Below are positions 48,172 through 59,313 of a stretch of DNA of 64,000 nt, piece after piece. The DNA is taken from contig BPQB01000003.1 of assembly GCA_019973155.2 (NCBI GenBank), positions 992,001-1,056,000 on the forward strand. The letters are read 5' to 3'. Origin of the DNA: Phanerochaete sordida. Its lineage: Eukaryota > Basidiomycota > Agaricomycetes > Polyporales > Phanerochaetaceae. The notes under the pieces were generated by a model that did not search any database, was not told the DNA's origin, and saw only the letters and a program-made list of their open reading frames with translations. A program made the position numbers and the translations under genes. Position 1 is the stretch's first letter. Every line of letters begins with the position of its first letter.

Positions 48172-48301
48172 CCTCGCAATGCCCTCACTGTCCCTTCGGC
48201 CACCTCACGCACCCCGTAACAGGGGTCGTGACGTGACGCAGTGACAGGGCGCGCCCTGTCACGGTCACGGCGCCGAGCGTGACAGTGGGGACATTGCGAG
48301 G
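48172..48301. repeat. Imperfect inverted repeat around the palindrome
   Basis: Arms 48172-48194 (starting CCTCGCAATGCCC) and 48279-48301 (ending ACATTGCGAGG) pair at 20 of 23 positions. Weaker pairing extends outward to a CCTGCAGA motif near 48136 and its complement near 48330. The loop is asymmetric. It could be a MITE remnant, a regulatory site or a hairpin transcript. Confidence 0.6.
48241..48262. repeat. Perfect 22-bp palindrome
   Basis: GTGACAGGGCG followed directly by its reverse complement, with no spacer. Seen directly. It sits inside a larger imperfect inverted repeat. Confidence 0.9.
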
Positions 48302-50752
48302 GGCGCGGGAGGGCGCGCTGTGCGAGGTCTGCAGGTTGGCAGACTCGTATGCCATGGCCCAGATGTCTTAGCGTGGCGCAGGTCTTATGTGTGATCATGA
48401 ATGAAGATCGCAAGATGAGACGTACCGTCTGCCACTGTCGACCCGCGATAAGCTTGCGTACCTCAAGCTCGTGGCAGGGAGGCGCAGTTCGACTCCAGTA
48501 GCTCACAATCGCAAGGAGGTCTACAAGGAACGACTTATGCGATGAGAAGATTCGAGTTGTTATCGCCCGGGAAGACGCCTACGGCTGGCCATCGTTGCGA
48601 CGGGGAAGCGGTCAACATCCGCCACAGCGTCGAAGCTCTCTTCACAAGACGTTTCTTTCTGCCAGCAAATCAGGATGCGGAGACTCATCAGAGTGTGCAA
48701 GACTCACAAGTTGTCCGCTTGTCTACCGATCCCACCGCTAGTTCCTTCGCGATGTTTGAACCAATGCAACAAGTTCTGCGCTGAGTGCACCTCCAAGATC
48801 TCCAGCTCCGAAGACAAGTCAGCGATAGCACGGTCACAAGGTACCCGCCGGAAGAACCTGAGTAGGACTTGACCAGCCTGAGCCAGCAAGACAATTCGCG
48901 TTGCAAGAGTCCAGCTCAACAACCTTGCGACGACGAGGCGCATCGCTTGCCTCAAGAAACAACCTTCTCAACCGCGCCGTCCGTCAAGATATTGTCGAGA
49001 AGCATGTTTACATTTCCCAAGAAGAAGTCGAGAAGATGTGTGCCGTGAGGAGGTAGTGGTAGGAGCTCAAGGAAAGTCGAGGAGCCGGTTGACCGCCAAT
49101 TTGCGCCCTTGGCCCCCGAATTTGCCTCCGCATCGGTACGATCCGATCGAGCGGCCTCTCACCGCACCCCCCCTCTCCTCCTCTTCGCAACCACCTCTCG
49201 CCAAACACACCCACCCATTTTCTCGCGGCAGGAACGCCCTGTCTCATCCTTCGCCCTATCTCTCCTGGCCACGCCGATTTTGGGCGCACTCCTTTCCTTT
49301 CTGCCAGCCAACCGGCTAGCATCGTTCAGGGCCTTTCTGCCGTCGCTCTCCCTTACTTCGACCATGCCATGCCACCTGCGCGTTCCTGCTCTCGGGCAGC
49401 TACCCGCAAGGACACACAGGACTCGACTCGCGTCGTCGGACGACGGCCACGGCGACATGTCTCAGACTTACGGAACCGACTCCCCACCCGCCAACTCTTG
49501 TGCAGCAGTACCCGACATCATGTCCCAGCTTGTCGCAGGCCTCAGATCCTGCTGTTCCCCAACAGTGTCCCGAAATGCCCTTTTCACCGCTCGGTTGACA
49601 GCAAGTCGTGAGCTTGAACACGCCTTAACCTCCTGGCGAGCTCCTCCCACCAAATGAAAGCCTTGCGGACTGCGAACGCGCAGTTTCCGTCGCCGACGTC
49701 TCCGTTCTTTGTCGAAGGTTGCCGAGTCAATGGCAGTAGCTGAAGAGTCTAGTTGATGCAGCGGTGCCTTGGGTGTTCATATGACGGTGCGGATATGTTC
49801 AGATTCTCTCATTCGCCACAGTCGACCGGAGGTTGGCATTTTAGGTACCATCTGGCGGTGACCTGCCCCCGAACTAGCCATACAATCGTCATCACATCGC
49901 TCATGTCTCCGGAAGAGCTCTCGTCACCACTCCAATAGCCGTTCACATCGTTTCTGGCAGGTTATTCTGCATTTGAAGCCAAGAGGCGATGCCCGCGCAC
50001 AGCCGGCCGATATCGTCGTCACCCATCAAGGAGTCCTGCACATCTCGTCGCTGGCAAGCGTCTCGGTTAGCGTCGAAGATACGCTGTAGCGTGCTCATGA
50101 AAGCCTGGTCTGCTGTGGTTATTTTATCCTAGAGTTAAAGGTGTGCTGCACGAATATATACAGGACATTCATCGCATCATCACATCGACCGCCAACTAAT
50201 ATTGCGGACTAGGCTGGCGTGCCTGCGCGTCACTGGTATGCCGTCGTGGATTTGTTGTGATTCAGTGACGTCCATGGACTAGGGCGCACTGCGCAGGTGT
50301 AGTTCCACTGCGCCACACCGTCCGCGTGGCTCCCGAAGGCGAACGTGTGTGTGGGCTGCTCGGTCCTCGGCAGGCATGGGTGCTGGCTCCTCAAGGTCTC
50401 ATGCACCGCCGGTTTCGTCCCACGACGCAAAGTCTGATAGCAAAAATCGCTATTGGATTGAGAGGGCATTTGGCTACCATGAGACAACAATTAGAGAGAC
50501 TCGTGTACTGGCCGGTCCGACAGTGGACTCTGGAGGAGTGGGTATATTTGTCGAGCGCCAAGGCACGTGACGGGAACCGGCGGACAGTTTGCGGGGGGAC
50601 GGTTTCTGGACCTTCACTTTGCTGGATGAAATTTATGCGGTCGGTTCTTTCCCCTCGACGCTTCACATCTTTCGATGGCACCGTAGTCGTCCGCACGGCT
50701 CCAGTGCCTGCGAAGAGCCAATTGCAGTTGCGCTGTCGACAACAATCCCGCC

Positions 50753-53355
50753 ATGGCTCCCGTCGAACAGCCCGTTCCCTTGCCCCCATCGTCCCGCCTC
50801 CATCACCCCGAGGTGGACCAGGCTGCAGACTACTTCGCCGTTCCCCCAGACACCTTTGTCTTCGAAGATGAACACAATCTAGTCGATGAGGACGACATCT
50901 ACCGTGGGGAGCCTCCTCCCCGTCCCCCCTCGCCGTCGCGTTCCCTGCGCCCAGAGTCGGTGGCATCCACTTCATCTTCCTCATCATCATCCTCGAGTTC
51001 TAGCTCCAACTCGTCTGTCTTTGGTGGCAGATTAGGTGCTATCTCAGGCCTTGTCGAACGAGCAATTACCCACTGGGCCCGGCACTGGGCGACCACCTCG
51101 TCAGATTCACTTTCCATCACCTCATCCTCCTCGACCTCCACTCGCAGGACCATAGTCACCGCATCTCGGTCTCAAATATCGAGACGTAGGCGACGTCAGT
51201 CGAGCGTAGCCGAAATCCGCAACGCGAAGTCAGAGTATGAGATTCAGGCCAGGATTAGGGCACGAGCCGAAGCCAGGCAGGTCCCCCGGGAATTCGTCCT
51301 GTATACCCCTCAGTTCCCCGACCAAATCGCCTCAGGACGGTCGAAACGTCGCCAGCGCGACGAGTCTGGCGTTCTGCGCACAGCTTCCCTCACTGCCATC
51401 ATTGGAGAGCTGAATATTGCTCTGAAGGATCACCGCAGAATCCGTCGGGCTCACAATCTTGCAGCGGAGAGTGGGGCCCCGTCACGCGATAGCCAGTCTC
51501 GTACCCCTCCGGACACCGCTGTAGCAGCAGCAGCAGAAGATCCCGCGATCGTTGTGCACGACTACATGATGCCCGACACTTCTCCACAAGTCCCAGAGGA
51601 CGTCCTTGTACACCCCGTCTCCCGCGGCCGTAGGCGGCGAAAGGGAAAGCAGAGGGAGGTGGATGGAGTGTCGCGGGCCCCATCGCCCATCGCTTTCACG
51701 AGGACATTCTCGCAGAAGGATCTCGATAAGGCTTGGTGGTTGGATATTGCTAGCCCAACGTGGGAAGACATGCGTACCATAGGCAAAGTATGTGGCGTCC
51801 GTATCATGTACGAACTGTCCTCTTACTTCCTCCTCAGTTGCTCCACCTGCATCCTCTCACTCTAGAGGATATCCTGCAGCGGGAACCTCGAGAGAAACTG
51901 GAGCTATTCCCCAAGCTCGGCTATTACTTTGTCGTCTTCCGCGCCATTGAAAGCCAGAAGAGTCGGCAACGCCGCCTGTTAAGGGACCTCAGTATCAATC
52001 CCTCGTTGACTGAGAGTAGCATTATCGCTGAAGTCAGCGTGTACCTTGTCGTCTTTAGAGAGGGAATCATCTCTGTGAGTGCCCACAACCTGGGTAGCCT
52101 CTGTCTCTAACTTGTTTCATCTAGTTCCATTTCGAGGACATAGCTGGTATGCCTCTCAGCGCTCCCGACTCTCCATCGTGGCGCTGACTGGGTCTTGCAG
52201 AACACGCTGACTCTGTGAGAAGCAAAGTGCTCGCTTTGGCAGAATCAGGGACCGTTACGATGTCATCCGGTATGAGAGAAAGGCTCTCAGTGGAGTATTG
52301 TACCTGTCTGACGGTGGTCATTCTCGTAGATTGGATCGCACACGGTATCATGGACTCCATCGTCGACTCGTTCTTCCCGTTCTTGGAAGAAATCGAAAGA
52401 GAGATAATGAACATCGAGAATCTCATCTTCTCTGAGGACCACCTACGCTTGCACCAAGCGACGATGGAAGACTCCTCCGCGGAGTCATCTACCTCAAAAG
52501 TGGACGTGGTTGCCTCAAACGACTCTACACTCGCTCCAGAGAAAGAGTCGACATTCACTCCGGAGCTGACCGAGAAGTTGGAGAAGGTTGAGCAGCGGGG
52601 CACTCATCGAGGAATGCAGTTCGCGGTTCCCAAGCGCCAACGGTTCTCCCTACGGCGCATACGTCTCTTCATTCGCAGGCTGTCCCGCGCCACGTTGCAT
52701 CTACAGGTCAAGCAGCCTCAAAATGTAGCGGCGCCAAATACCGTGCACCGTGTCGCGCATGTGCGGAGGCTGGTCACCTCCCTATCAAGATTCTTGGGGA
52801 CGAAGTCCGAGGTCGTTGCCCAGGTCAAGAAGCGCATACTCATGACGGGGGAGCACGGTCTCGGAAATGGAACTGGCGACGACGAAGACGTATTCGTCTA
52901 CATGGGTGACATTCAAGGTCCGTACTCACCTCCTCCTCTGCCGGGTCGGATTGTCTCATGCCGCTGCAGATCACATCCTCACACTCCAGCAGTCCTTGGC
53001 GCATTACGAGCGCCTGCTCGGTCAATCTCACCCTACGTACCTCACGCAGCTCAGGCTATCTGTTTCCAAAGCCAAGTCAGGGAGTGACAAGGCCATCCTC
53101 TTCCTTTCAACTATCTCCATGGCTGTGCTTTGTGTGCAGGCTGTCATCGGTAAGCGGTATTTCCCTAGAGGCGGACCTTCTCTCAAATACTCTACAGGAT
53201 TCTTCTCCATGAACATTCACGTACCAAACAACAAAAATAGTCGCAAGTTCGACGTGTTCTTCATTGTTCTCGCTATTTCCTTGGTCGTACTCGCGGCATA
53301 CATTGCCCTAATTCGGTACTGGTGGCTGAAAGCACGGCGAAGACGGAACTGGTAG
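50753..53355 (+). CDS. CorA-family divalent metal transporter (Alr1/Mnr2-like)
   Basis: Seven exons: 50753-51787, 51838-52074, 52125-52146, 52201-52269, 52330-52917, 52970-53149, 53198-53355; 762 aa. CorA proteins move Mg2+ or other divalent ions across plasma or vacuolar membranes. The long N-terminal arm has a poly-Ser run and Arg-rich patches. The soluble CorA domain shows KAWWLDIASPTWEDMRTIGK, LHPLTLEDILQREPREKLEL, YFVVFRAIE and DWIAHGIMDSIVDSFFPFLE. The helical stalk includes YLTQLRLSVSKAKSGSDKAI. Two C-terminal helices follow: LFLSTISMAVLCVQAVIGFF and FFIVLAISLVVLAAYIALI. The loop motif reads S714-M-N instead of GMN. An Arg-rich end (KARRRRNW) faces the cytosol. Confidence 0.88.
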
Positions 53356-53781
53356 GCACACTCTCGGTCCCTGCGCCTGTTTATATCATGCATCTTCCGA
53401 TACCCTGCAATGTCGTATTCTTATTTCCACATATTGTTGCATGGACGCTTATTGCTTGAATGCCGTATGCCTAATGACATAGAGGATAGAGTCTGTTTTC
53501 GGATGTGTCGTTCTAGCCAGACTCTGGTGTCGCAAGTATTACAAATGTTTTTCAGTGTATACGTACGCTCTCGCGCATAGCAGTGTGATCGGGTACCGTA
53601 GTTCACAGGCGGGTATCGAGTATCCATCAACTCTAGTATGTATACATTACAGGGGGGTCTAATACATAACGAAACATAACATAGCGCAGTACAGCTAGAC
53701 GAACGAGTGGTGGTATGCTTATGTGGTATCTTCGTGCGTAAATTAATGTTACATTAGGGTCCAATCGGTTGTTTGCTGGTA
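53356..53781. other. Convergent intergenic region
   Basis: 426 nt, AT-rich compared with its surroundings, between convergent stops. No feature beyond 3' UTR sequence. Confidence 0.5.
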
Positions 53782-55796
53782 TCAGAACGCGTCCTGCTGG
53801 TCGCGTTTCTTGTCGCAAAGCGCGACAACGCGTCTTGTGTCCTCCAAGACGCCGAGCACTACCGCGGACTCGTCAGCAACGGAGTGCTAGGCAGACAGCG
53901 CGGCTATTACTCACCCTTCTCCCTATAACTAGCCTCCTTCTGCTCCATGTGGTCTGTGATGGCGATGACCTTCTGCTCCTGGTCCGCAAGGGCACCCGCT
54001 TCCCGCTGAAGCGCATCAGTGTCGACACCCAGGTGTTCCGCCGCGACCAAGGCATCGTGGCACACGATACGCATCATGGCGATCTCCTCCTGGTACTGTG
54101 CGCGGAGCTCGCCCAATTCGTAGGCTACAATACACGCTCTCAGCTCTCACATCCTTCGGCAGCGTCATGGACGACTCACCAGAAACCTCTGCCTCGTTCG
54201 TCGACTTGACGAACTTCGACATCTGCTCCGTCCAGTCGCGATCCATGGCCCATGTCACGGACTTGCTGTTGCTCGCTGCGCTGAGCTTGCTCATGCTGTC
54301 TCGCTTCTTCAAGCTGCTGCGTCGACGGACGAGCGGGCGCTGCGAAGGCTCCGCGACCTCGGGCTGCTCCTGGATCGTGTCCAGAGGCTGGCCCGTTGAC
54401 GGTGGCTCGTTCTGCGCCTGCGGAGGTGCATCCACGTCGCTAGCCTGGACATCGATCAGGGTGCTGTCTGGACTCGACGTTCGCGGGATCTCGAGGTCGG
54501 CAGCGGCCTGGAGCGGCGCCTGCGGCTGCGGGGCATCGGGAACTTCTCGGGGTCCCTCGTTCTCTTCCTCGTCTTCGTCCTCATCTTCGTCGTCCTCACT
54601 GTCTTCGTCGTCTTCGTCTTCATCGGAGGTCTCGGGTTCAGGGTAGAAGGTTCGCCCACGCGGACGATAAGGTATCGGAAGAGGTTCCGGTGACTGAATA
54701 GCGGCACGGAGGGGAAGAGACCTGGCCGAGGCTGCGCTGCGAGCGGACACCTGCGAGCGCAAGTCTTCTTCTGACCTCTGCGGGGTCACGGCCGGGGGAG
54801 TGTGAGAAGGTGGAGTGACTGGAGGTGGCGTAGCGGGTTCCCGAACGACCTCGGGTACCCTCGAGGGGCGCACAGCCGGAGGGCTGGCGGAGCGTGACGC
54901 GGAGGGCGAGCGAGAGTTCGAAGGTGTCGGCTGTTGTACAACGGCGTCCTTTCGCTTGGAAGGTTTCAAGACTGGATCCGGGCCTTGTTCAACGGCGGTA
55001 TCGCTGGATGAGTTTGACGGGTGCTTTGGGACACGTTCCGGCGCGCGTGTCGCCTGCGAAGCCTTCCCTGATGCCCTGCCCTGGGCGCGCGCGCTTTCGA
55101 CTCCCGCGGATCGCGATCGCGGCTTTGATTGGGACATCGAACGCGACCGCGTCGGTGTTGTAGGGCGGGTAGAGGTGGTGTTTGAACGAGTGAGTGTACG
55201 GGTGCTGGTAACTGCGCCGGCAGGCTGAGGCGCAGCCCTGCGGTGTGGGGCGTGCTCTGCATCGCCTGGTCCGCATTTGCTGCAGGTGAACGGAGCAGAA
55301 CTCGAAGGGGCCGAGACCTGTTTTACAAAGTCCGAACCTTGGTCGCGGAACCACCTTTCCATCTCCTTGAGTCTGAAGTCTGGCGGAGCATGGACTGTGA
55401 ACATCATCACACGGCCAGTGTTCTTGTCGTAGCTGGAGGAGTCCTTGGCAAGGCGTGAACACTTGCGAATCATCCGGTCCTTCAGATGTCGAATCTGGAT
55501 GATGCGATCCCAGGCGGCCTCCTTGTCCTTTGCCAGCTCAAGCCCCTCGGCCTTAAGCAGGTAGTTGTACACCAGCGCTGTGCGCGGCGGAAGGAGCACC
55601 TGTGATAGGCAGTGTGAGGCTCGGAGGAGGGGAGGCACGGGATGACTCGGCTCACCCGCAGTTCGTTGGGTGTATCAGTGCACTGCAGATACCGCCAGCC
55701 TGTCCTCGCATGCCCGTCGGATGGCTCGAGTTGGCCTCGGACAGGGCTCTGCTGGAAGTAGTTGAGGGGCTGCCCGGCGGTTCTGCGAGCTTGCAT
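53782..55796 (-). CDS. Large disordered protein of unknown function with C-terminal coiled coil
   Basis: Four exons: 55796-55656, 55599-54180, 54124-53915, 53858-53782; 615 aa. No family recognised. The N-terminal 130 residues look folded (LPPRTALVYNYLLKAEGLEL, AKDKEAAWDRIIQIRHLKDR, MMFTVHAPPDFRLKEMERWF). Next is a Ser/Pro/Arg-rich disordered region with SR-like repeats (TRSRSMSQSKPRSRSAG) and an acidic Asp/Glu tract near 370. After RRRSSLKKRDSMSKL comes VTWAMDRDWTEQMSKFV, and the end is a helical, Glu/Gln-rich coiled coil (AYELGELRAQYQEEIAMMRI, GALADQEQKVIAITDHMEQK). The last exon was chosen by phase (acceptor before 53858). Nuclear or cytoskeletal scaffolding is a guess only. Confidence 0.68.
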
Positions 55797-56547
55797 GGTT
55801 GGTTGGTTTAGAAGGAGTGTGCTGCAGCTCCCTGCCAAAGGGAGATGTACGTGGGAGACGGCAGCAGACAGCGTGCCCTCGTGTTTTTATAAGCAGCCCG
55901 GGAGCGTGGCCCTTGCCTGCTACTGTCCACGAAGAGTGAGGCGTCGACAATCAGCGCACAAATCAGGGCTTGCCCCTTCTACCGCCCACACGTGTAGATC
56001 GTCCACAACGGGCTGTCTCTGCACTCACGCCGGCATTCTACCGCATTGCGGATGTGCAGACGTTGAGTTGTCAACGAGCCCATAAATCTTAAAGTTAATG
56101 CAGGGCGGCGGCGCACTCGGTAGGTTTCAAGGACATGGCTGGGCGGAGTCAAGTGACGCGCAAGCGCGGGAGAGTCTGGCGGAGGACATCGACGTCTGTC
56201 TGCACCCACCGTCGGGCACGTTGTCCTGCTCCCCACACAGGTGCGCCCGTTCGCGGCAACAAACTGCTGCATGCTACAGAAGGGGTAAACATGACCGCCG
56301 AACTCGGAAAGTCTAATCTAGGTGGACGACGCTGCCTGCTCCGATGGCTGCAGCGGGCAGAGGGCATCTGCCTCTTCCTGCATGCGCGCAGTGAGTGCCC
56401 TACTCGTGCTCTACGTACACATCTAGAGTCTAGTTCAGTCTCCCATCAGCCGCGTGCGCGATGACGCCTTTTAACTAGGCCTCCCACCTTGGATCGGGGG
56501 AGCACCTCTCTCGCTGTACAACAACTGCCCGAGTAGAGCTGTTCGAC
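55797..56547. promoter_or_regulatory. Divergent promoter region
   Basis: 751 nt between two divergent unknown genes. No ORF with motif; no clear TATA box on either strand. Confidence 0.35.
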
Positions 56548-57108
56548 ATGCCTCCGCCGACTTCGCCAGAGCCGCTGCGACCTCGCGAAATTTGTGCCGT
56601 CCTCTACGCGCAGTGGCAGGCTCGCAAATATCACTGGGCAATTTGCATCCCCCACTCTTCGACGACTGTCAAAAAGTTCCACGTCAAAGAATCTTCTACG
56701 GGCAATTTCTCCTACGAGGAACCTCCGCCTGACGAGAATCTTTCTGTTTCGCCTGCGGTATCTGTCGTGGTGAAGTTGGGTACGTCAAGAGCTACGTCGC
56801 GTGCCATTCGCCTCTCACACGCCCTGCGCCACATAGGCGAATGCACCCCCAAGCACACCGTCGACTACATCCACAGCCTCCTCCGGGCTATACCGATGCA
56901 GACACCGAAGGAAGACGTCGCAAAGGAGCCCCGATTTTCGTCCAGGGTTTGGTGGAAGGAGGCAGTGCGTACGCTGCATCGGCACGGTGTCATCCACTGC
57001 CCCGACGTCCACGAGCTTGAGCGCGAACTCTTCCAGTTCGCCGAGCTCAACGATGTCTCGCAATCCAGCCGAGGATACAAATTTTTCGTCTCTAGGCGTT
57101 CTGTGTAG
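56548..57108 (+). CDS. Small protein of unknown function
   Basis: Predicted exons 56548-56779 and 56837-57108; 167 aa. The 57-nt intron has a GTACGT donor and an ACATAG acceptor and is a multiple of three, so an unspliced 186-aa form is also open. I prefer splicing because it gives VVVKLGECTPKHTVDYIHSL without a basic, Ser/Arg-rich insert. The N-terminal region (YAQWQARKYHWAICIPHSST-TVKKFHV) resembles Agaricomycete proteins with a K-x-HW-x-hydrophobic motif and no assigned function. A later helical block (VWWKEAVRTLHRHGVIHCPD) ends the fold. No signal or membrane segment. Confidence 0.65.
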   Translation: MPPPTSPEPLRPREICAVLYAQWQARKYHWAICIPHSSTTVKKFHVKESSTGNFSYEEPPPDENLSVSPAVSVVVKLGTSRATSRAIRLSHALRHIGECTPKHTVDYIHSLLRAIPMQTPKEDVAKEPRFSSRVWWKEAVRTLHRHGVIHCPDVHELERELFQFAELNDVSQSSRGYKFFVSRRSV

Positions 57109-57211
57109 GATTCGTAGCTGTCCAGAGGATATATTCGCCTCGCGGGTATATAGAGGTAGCTCTAGCAAGAACGGCCAACGTATGTGTAGTACGATCCGAT
57201 TCAGTCCAATG

Positions 57212-58692
57212 TCACGTTCTGTAACCATCAAGCACGAGTGCTGCGGGAGTGGGCGCATCTGGCTCGGCTAGAGGCACGTCAGACTGACATCGCCCACTGA
57301 CCGCACGCTTGATCGTAGTCTCCCACTTTTGGAACCATTCTCCTTCTCGGGTACCCACCAGCTTCATTCGCCGAGTGCGACCCGTGCCCTGGGACGCCCA
57401 AACCGGCTCCTCTTCCGAGAAGGGTGGAGGCGGCCCGCTGACTTCATCCTCCGGTTGGACGGGCTGCCAGGACATAAGGGCATACGCGGCGCCGCAGACC
57501 TCCCACTTGCCTCCTCCGGAAGGATTGAACCGTCGGAAGAGCCAGATGAAGGGGTATATCAGGGTGATGATGAGCAGAAACTTGATCCATTTGTTCGATA
57601 AGGCACGGGCAAGCGAGTGATCGGCCCGCACATGAACCTGGTCGCCGTGGGTTTCGAACTTGACGGTGAGAGTGCCTCGATAGTACGTCGATTTGACGGC
57701 GGCGACTACGGCGGCCTCGAGCGCATCGAAGTTCCAGCCATGTATCACCTGCCAGCGAGATGGAGTCAGACGGACGGTATCTCACAATCAGTTACGCCAA
57801 CGAACCTTGGTGTACGTAAACTCCTTGAGGATCTTGGGGCTTGCACAGTACTCGTCTGCCCATTCGCGGACGGTCTTTGAAGACTTGTACACGCTCATCT
57901 GATTGCTATCCAGGACAGCCTGAGCTGCTCGTGGTGCCCATCCGGCGCCAGGCCCAATCCAGGGTGGTAGACCTCGTGCCCGCTGTTCGTGCTGCCAGGC
58001 GTTAGCCGTCTTCCGCTCCTTCCGTGTTGCCTTGACTCGCTTTCGGCCGCCAACTCCGCCCGTTTCGATGTCTGTTGGGTGCGACGTGGGGTGTAGTGTG
58101 ACAGTATCGACCTCCTGGTACATCTCCCCACGGAATGCGGGCTCTTCGTCTGGGACACTCCAATGGATGGGAGCAGCAGGTACGTGGCGCGAAAGGTCAA
58201 TTGTGAAGTTGAAGTCGATGGTAGTGACCGTCTCAGTCTCCGTATGGAAGTGCGTTCGACCCTGCGAGTCCGTACGAGGGACGCTGGTCGTGCGATGCTC
58301 CTGGTGCTCCCCATGTACACGAAGGAAGAGTTGTGGTGGTGTTTGTGCTTGGGATAGCAGAAAGCGATACAGGGCCTCCCCTGCACATCAGACCAATGAG
58401 TTCGATGGACCACTAGGAGAAAGGTTCGCGGCGTACCATCTTCATTCAAGTGCGGGTCGTGCGAGACCACGTTGCCATCATCCGTCCGAAAGTACTCTGC
58501 GTCGTAGGGCACGAACTCCGGAGGAGGGTCCTCGCCACCAGGGGGCGCGTAGACATTCGAGTCGAGGTTGCTGTAGGCCGACGGCTGGGCCGCCTCGAAC
58601 GGAGGAGGCAGGTCTTGCGAATTGCTGCCAGACGCGGCTTGCGGGTCAGGCTCAGCATCGCTAAGGTCCTTCTTGTCGTTGACAATGATCAT
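57212..58692 (-). CDS. Conserved fungal membrane-anchored protein of unknown function
   Basis: Three exons: 58692-58437, 58380-57806, 57748-57212; 455 aa. The first 90 residues are acidic and Pro-rich (DLPPPFEAAQPSAYSNLDSN). A soluble domain follows: GEALYRFLLSQAQTPPQLFL, TVTTIDFNFTIDLSRHV, then SSKTVREWADEYCASPKILK, EFTYTKVIHGWNFDALEAAV, STYYRGTLTVKFETHGDQVH-VRADHSLARALSN. One strong membrane segment comes next (WIKFLLIITLIYPFIWLFRR), then GGKWEVCGAAYALMSWQPV. I recognise this pattern from uncharacterised fungal proteins. Stops of this gene and the previous one are about 100 nt apart, tail to tail. Confidence 0.75.
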
Positions 58693-59313
58693 AACGTAGA
58701 GTGGATGTTCGTCTTCGAGGTCGTGGTGAGAGACGCGTCCGGTGGGCAGGCTCGATTGGTCTTGGCAGACGCGTGATGATCAGGGGCAGTGCAGGCCAAT
58801 AACCCAGTCTCGCGTGGCAACGCGGGGTCAACGGCTACTTTGGGAAAGAATGAATGAAGACAGCGCGTAGGGCGGGGCGTCGCAGAGAGCGAAAGACGAC
58901 GGAAGTTGTTTTGGTACAAAACATGGCGAGAGAGACCAGGTCATATCCGCTTGGAAAGCGCACGGGGGCAGAGCCACGTCGCGCTCTGCAATAAGCGCTC
59001 GTTCTGATAGCATGCGCAGTTTGTGCGCAGCCTATGCCGACGTGGCCCTTTGACTGTGTCGCAGATGGCGCAGCAGTGAGTTCTTGACCCACAACAAGGC
59101 TTTGGATGCAGGAGCTAGGCCTCGGAGGCTTTGTCGAATACTACAGCTGCCAAAACAGGACATCGAGGAGTATGGGTGCTTCTTGGGCGCCTGTTCGGGT
59201 AGGTCGCTGAAGCGGGGTATCACATTCGTTCCGCTCTGTCCAAACCATCGAGGTGGCCTGTCCGGCGGTCTCTCCTTTCCCTTGCCTCTCACAGTCTCGG
59301 CTTTGGTCTCTGC
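58693..59313. promoter_or_regulatory. Divergent promoter region upstream of PEX16
   Basis: 621 nt between divergent starts. The PEX16-proximal 80 nt are pyrimidine-rich. No gene seen. Confidence 0.4.

Larger units (their letters stand above)
47460..50752. other. Gene-poor interval, 3.3 kb
   Basis: Contains the copy B promoter at its left end and the promoter of the CorA gene at its right end. Between them many short ORFs open on both strands, none with a motif or a coherent exon series. A palindromic element lies at 48172-48301 (separate entry). Confidence 0.45.

Noticed and set aside
54098..54646. 182-codon + strand ORF ending in poly-Ser
   Set aside because: Antisense to the Asp/Glu tract and disordered region of the 615-aa gene; low complexity only.
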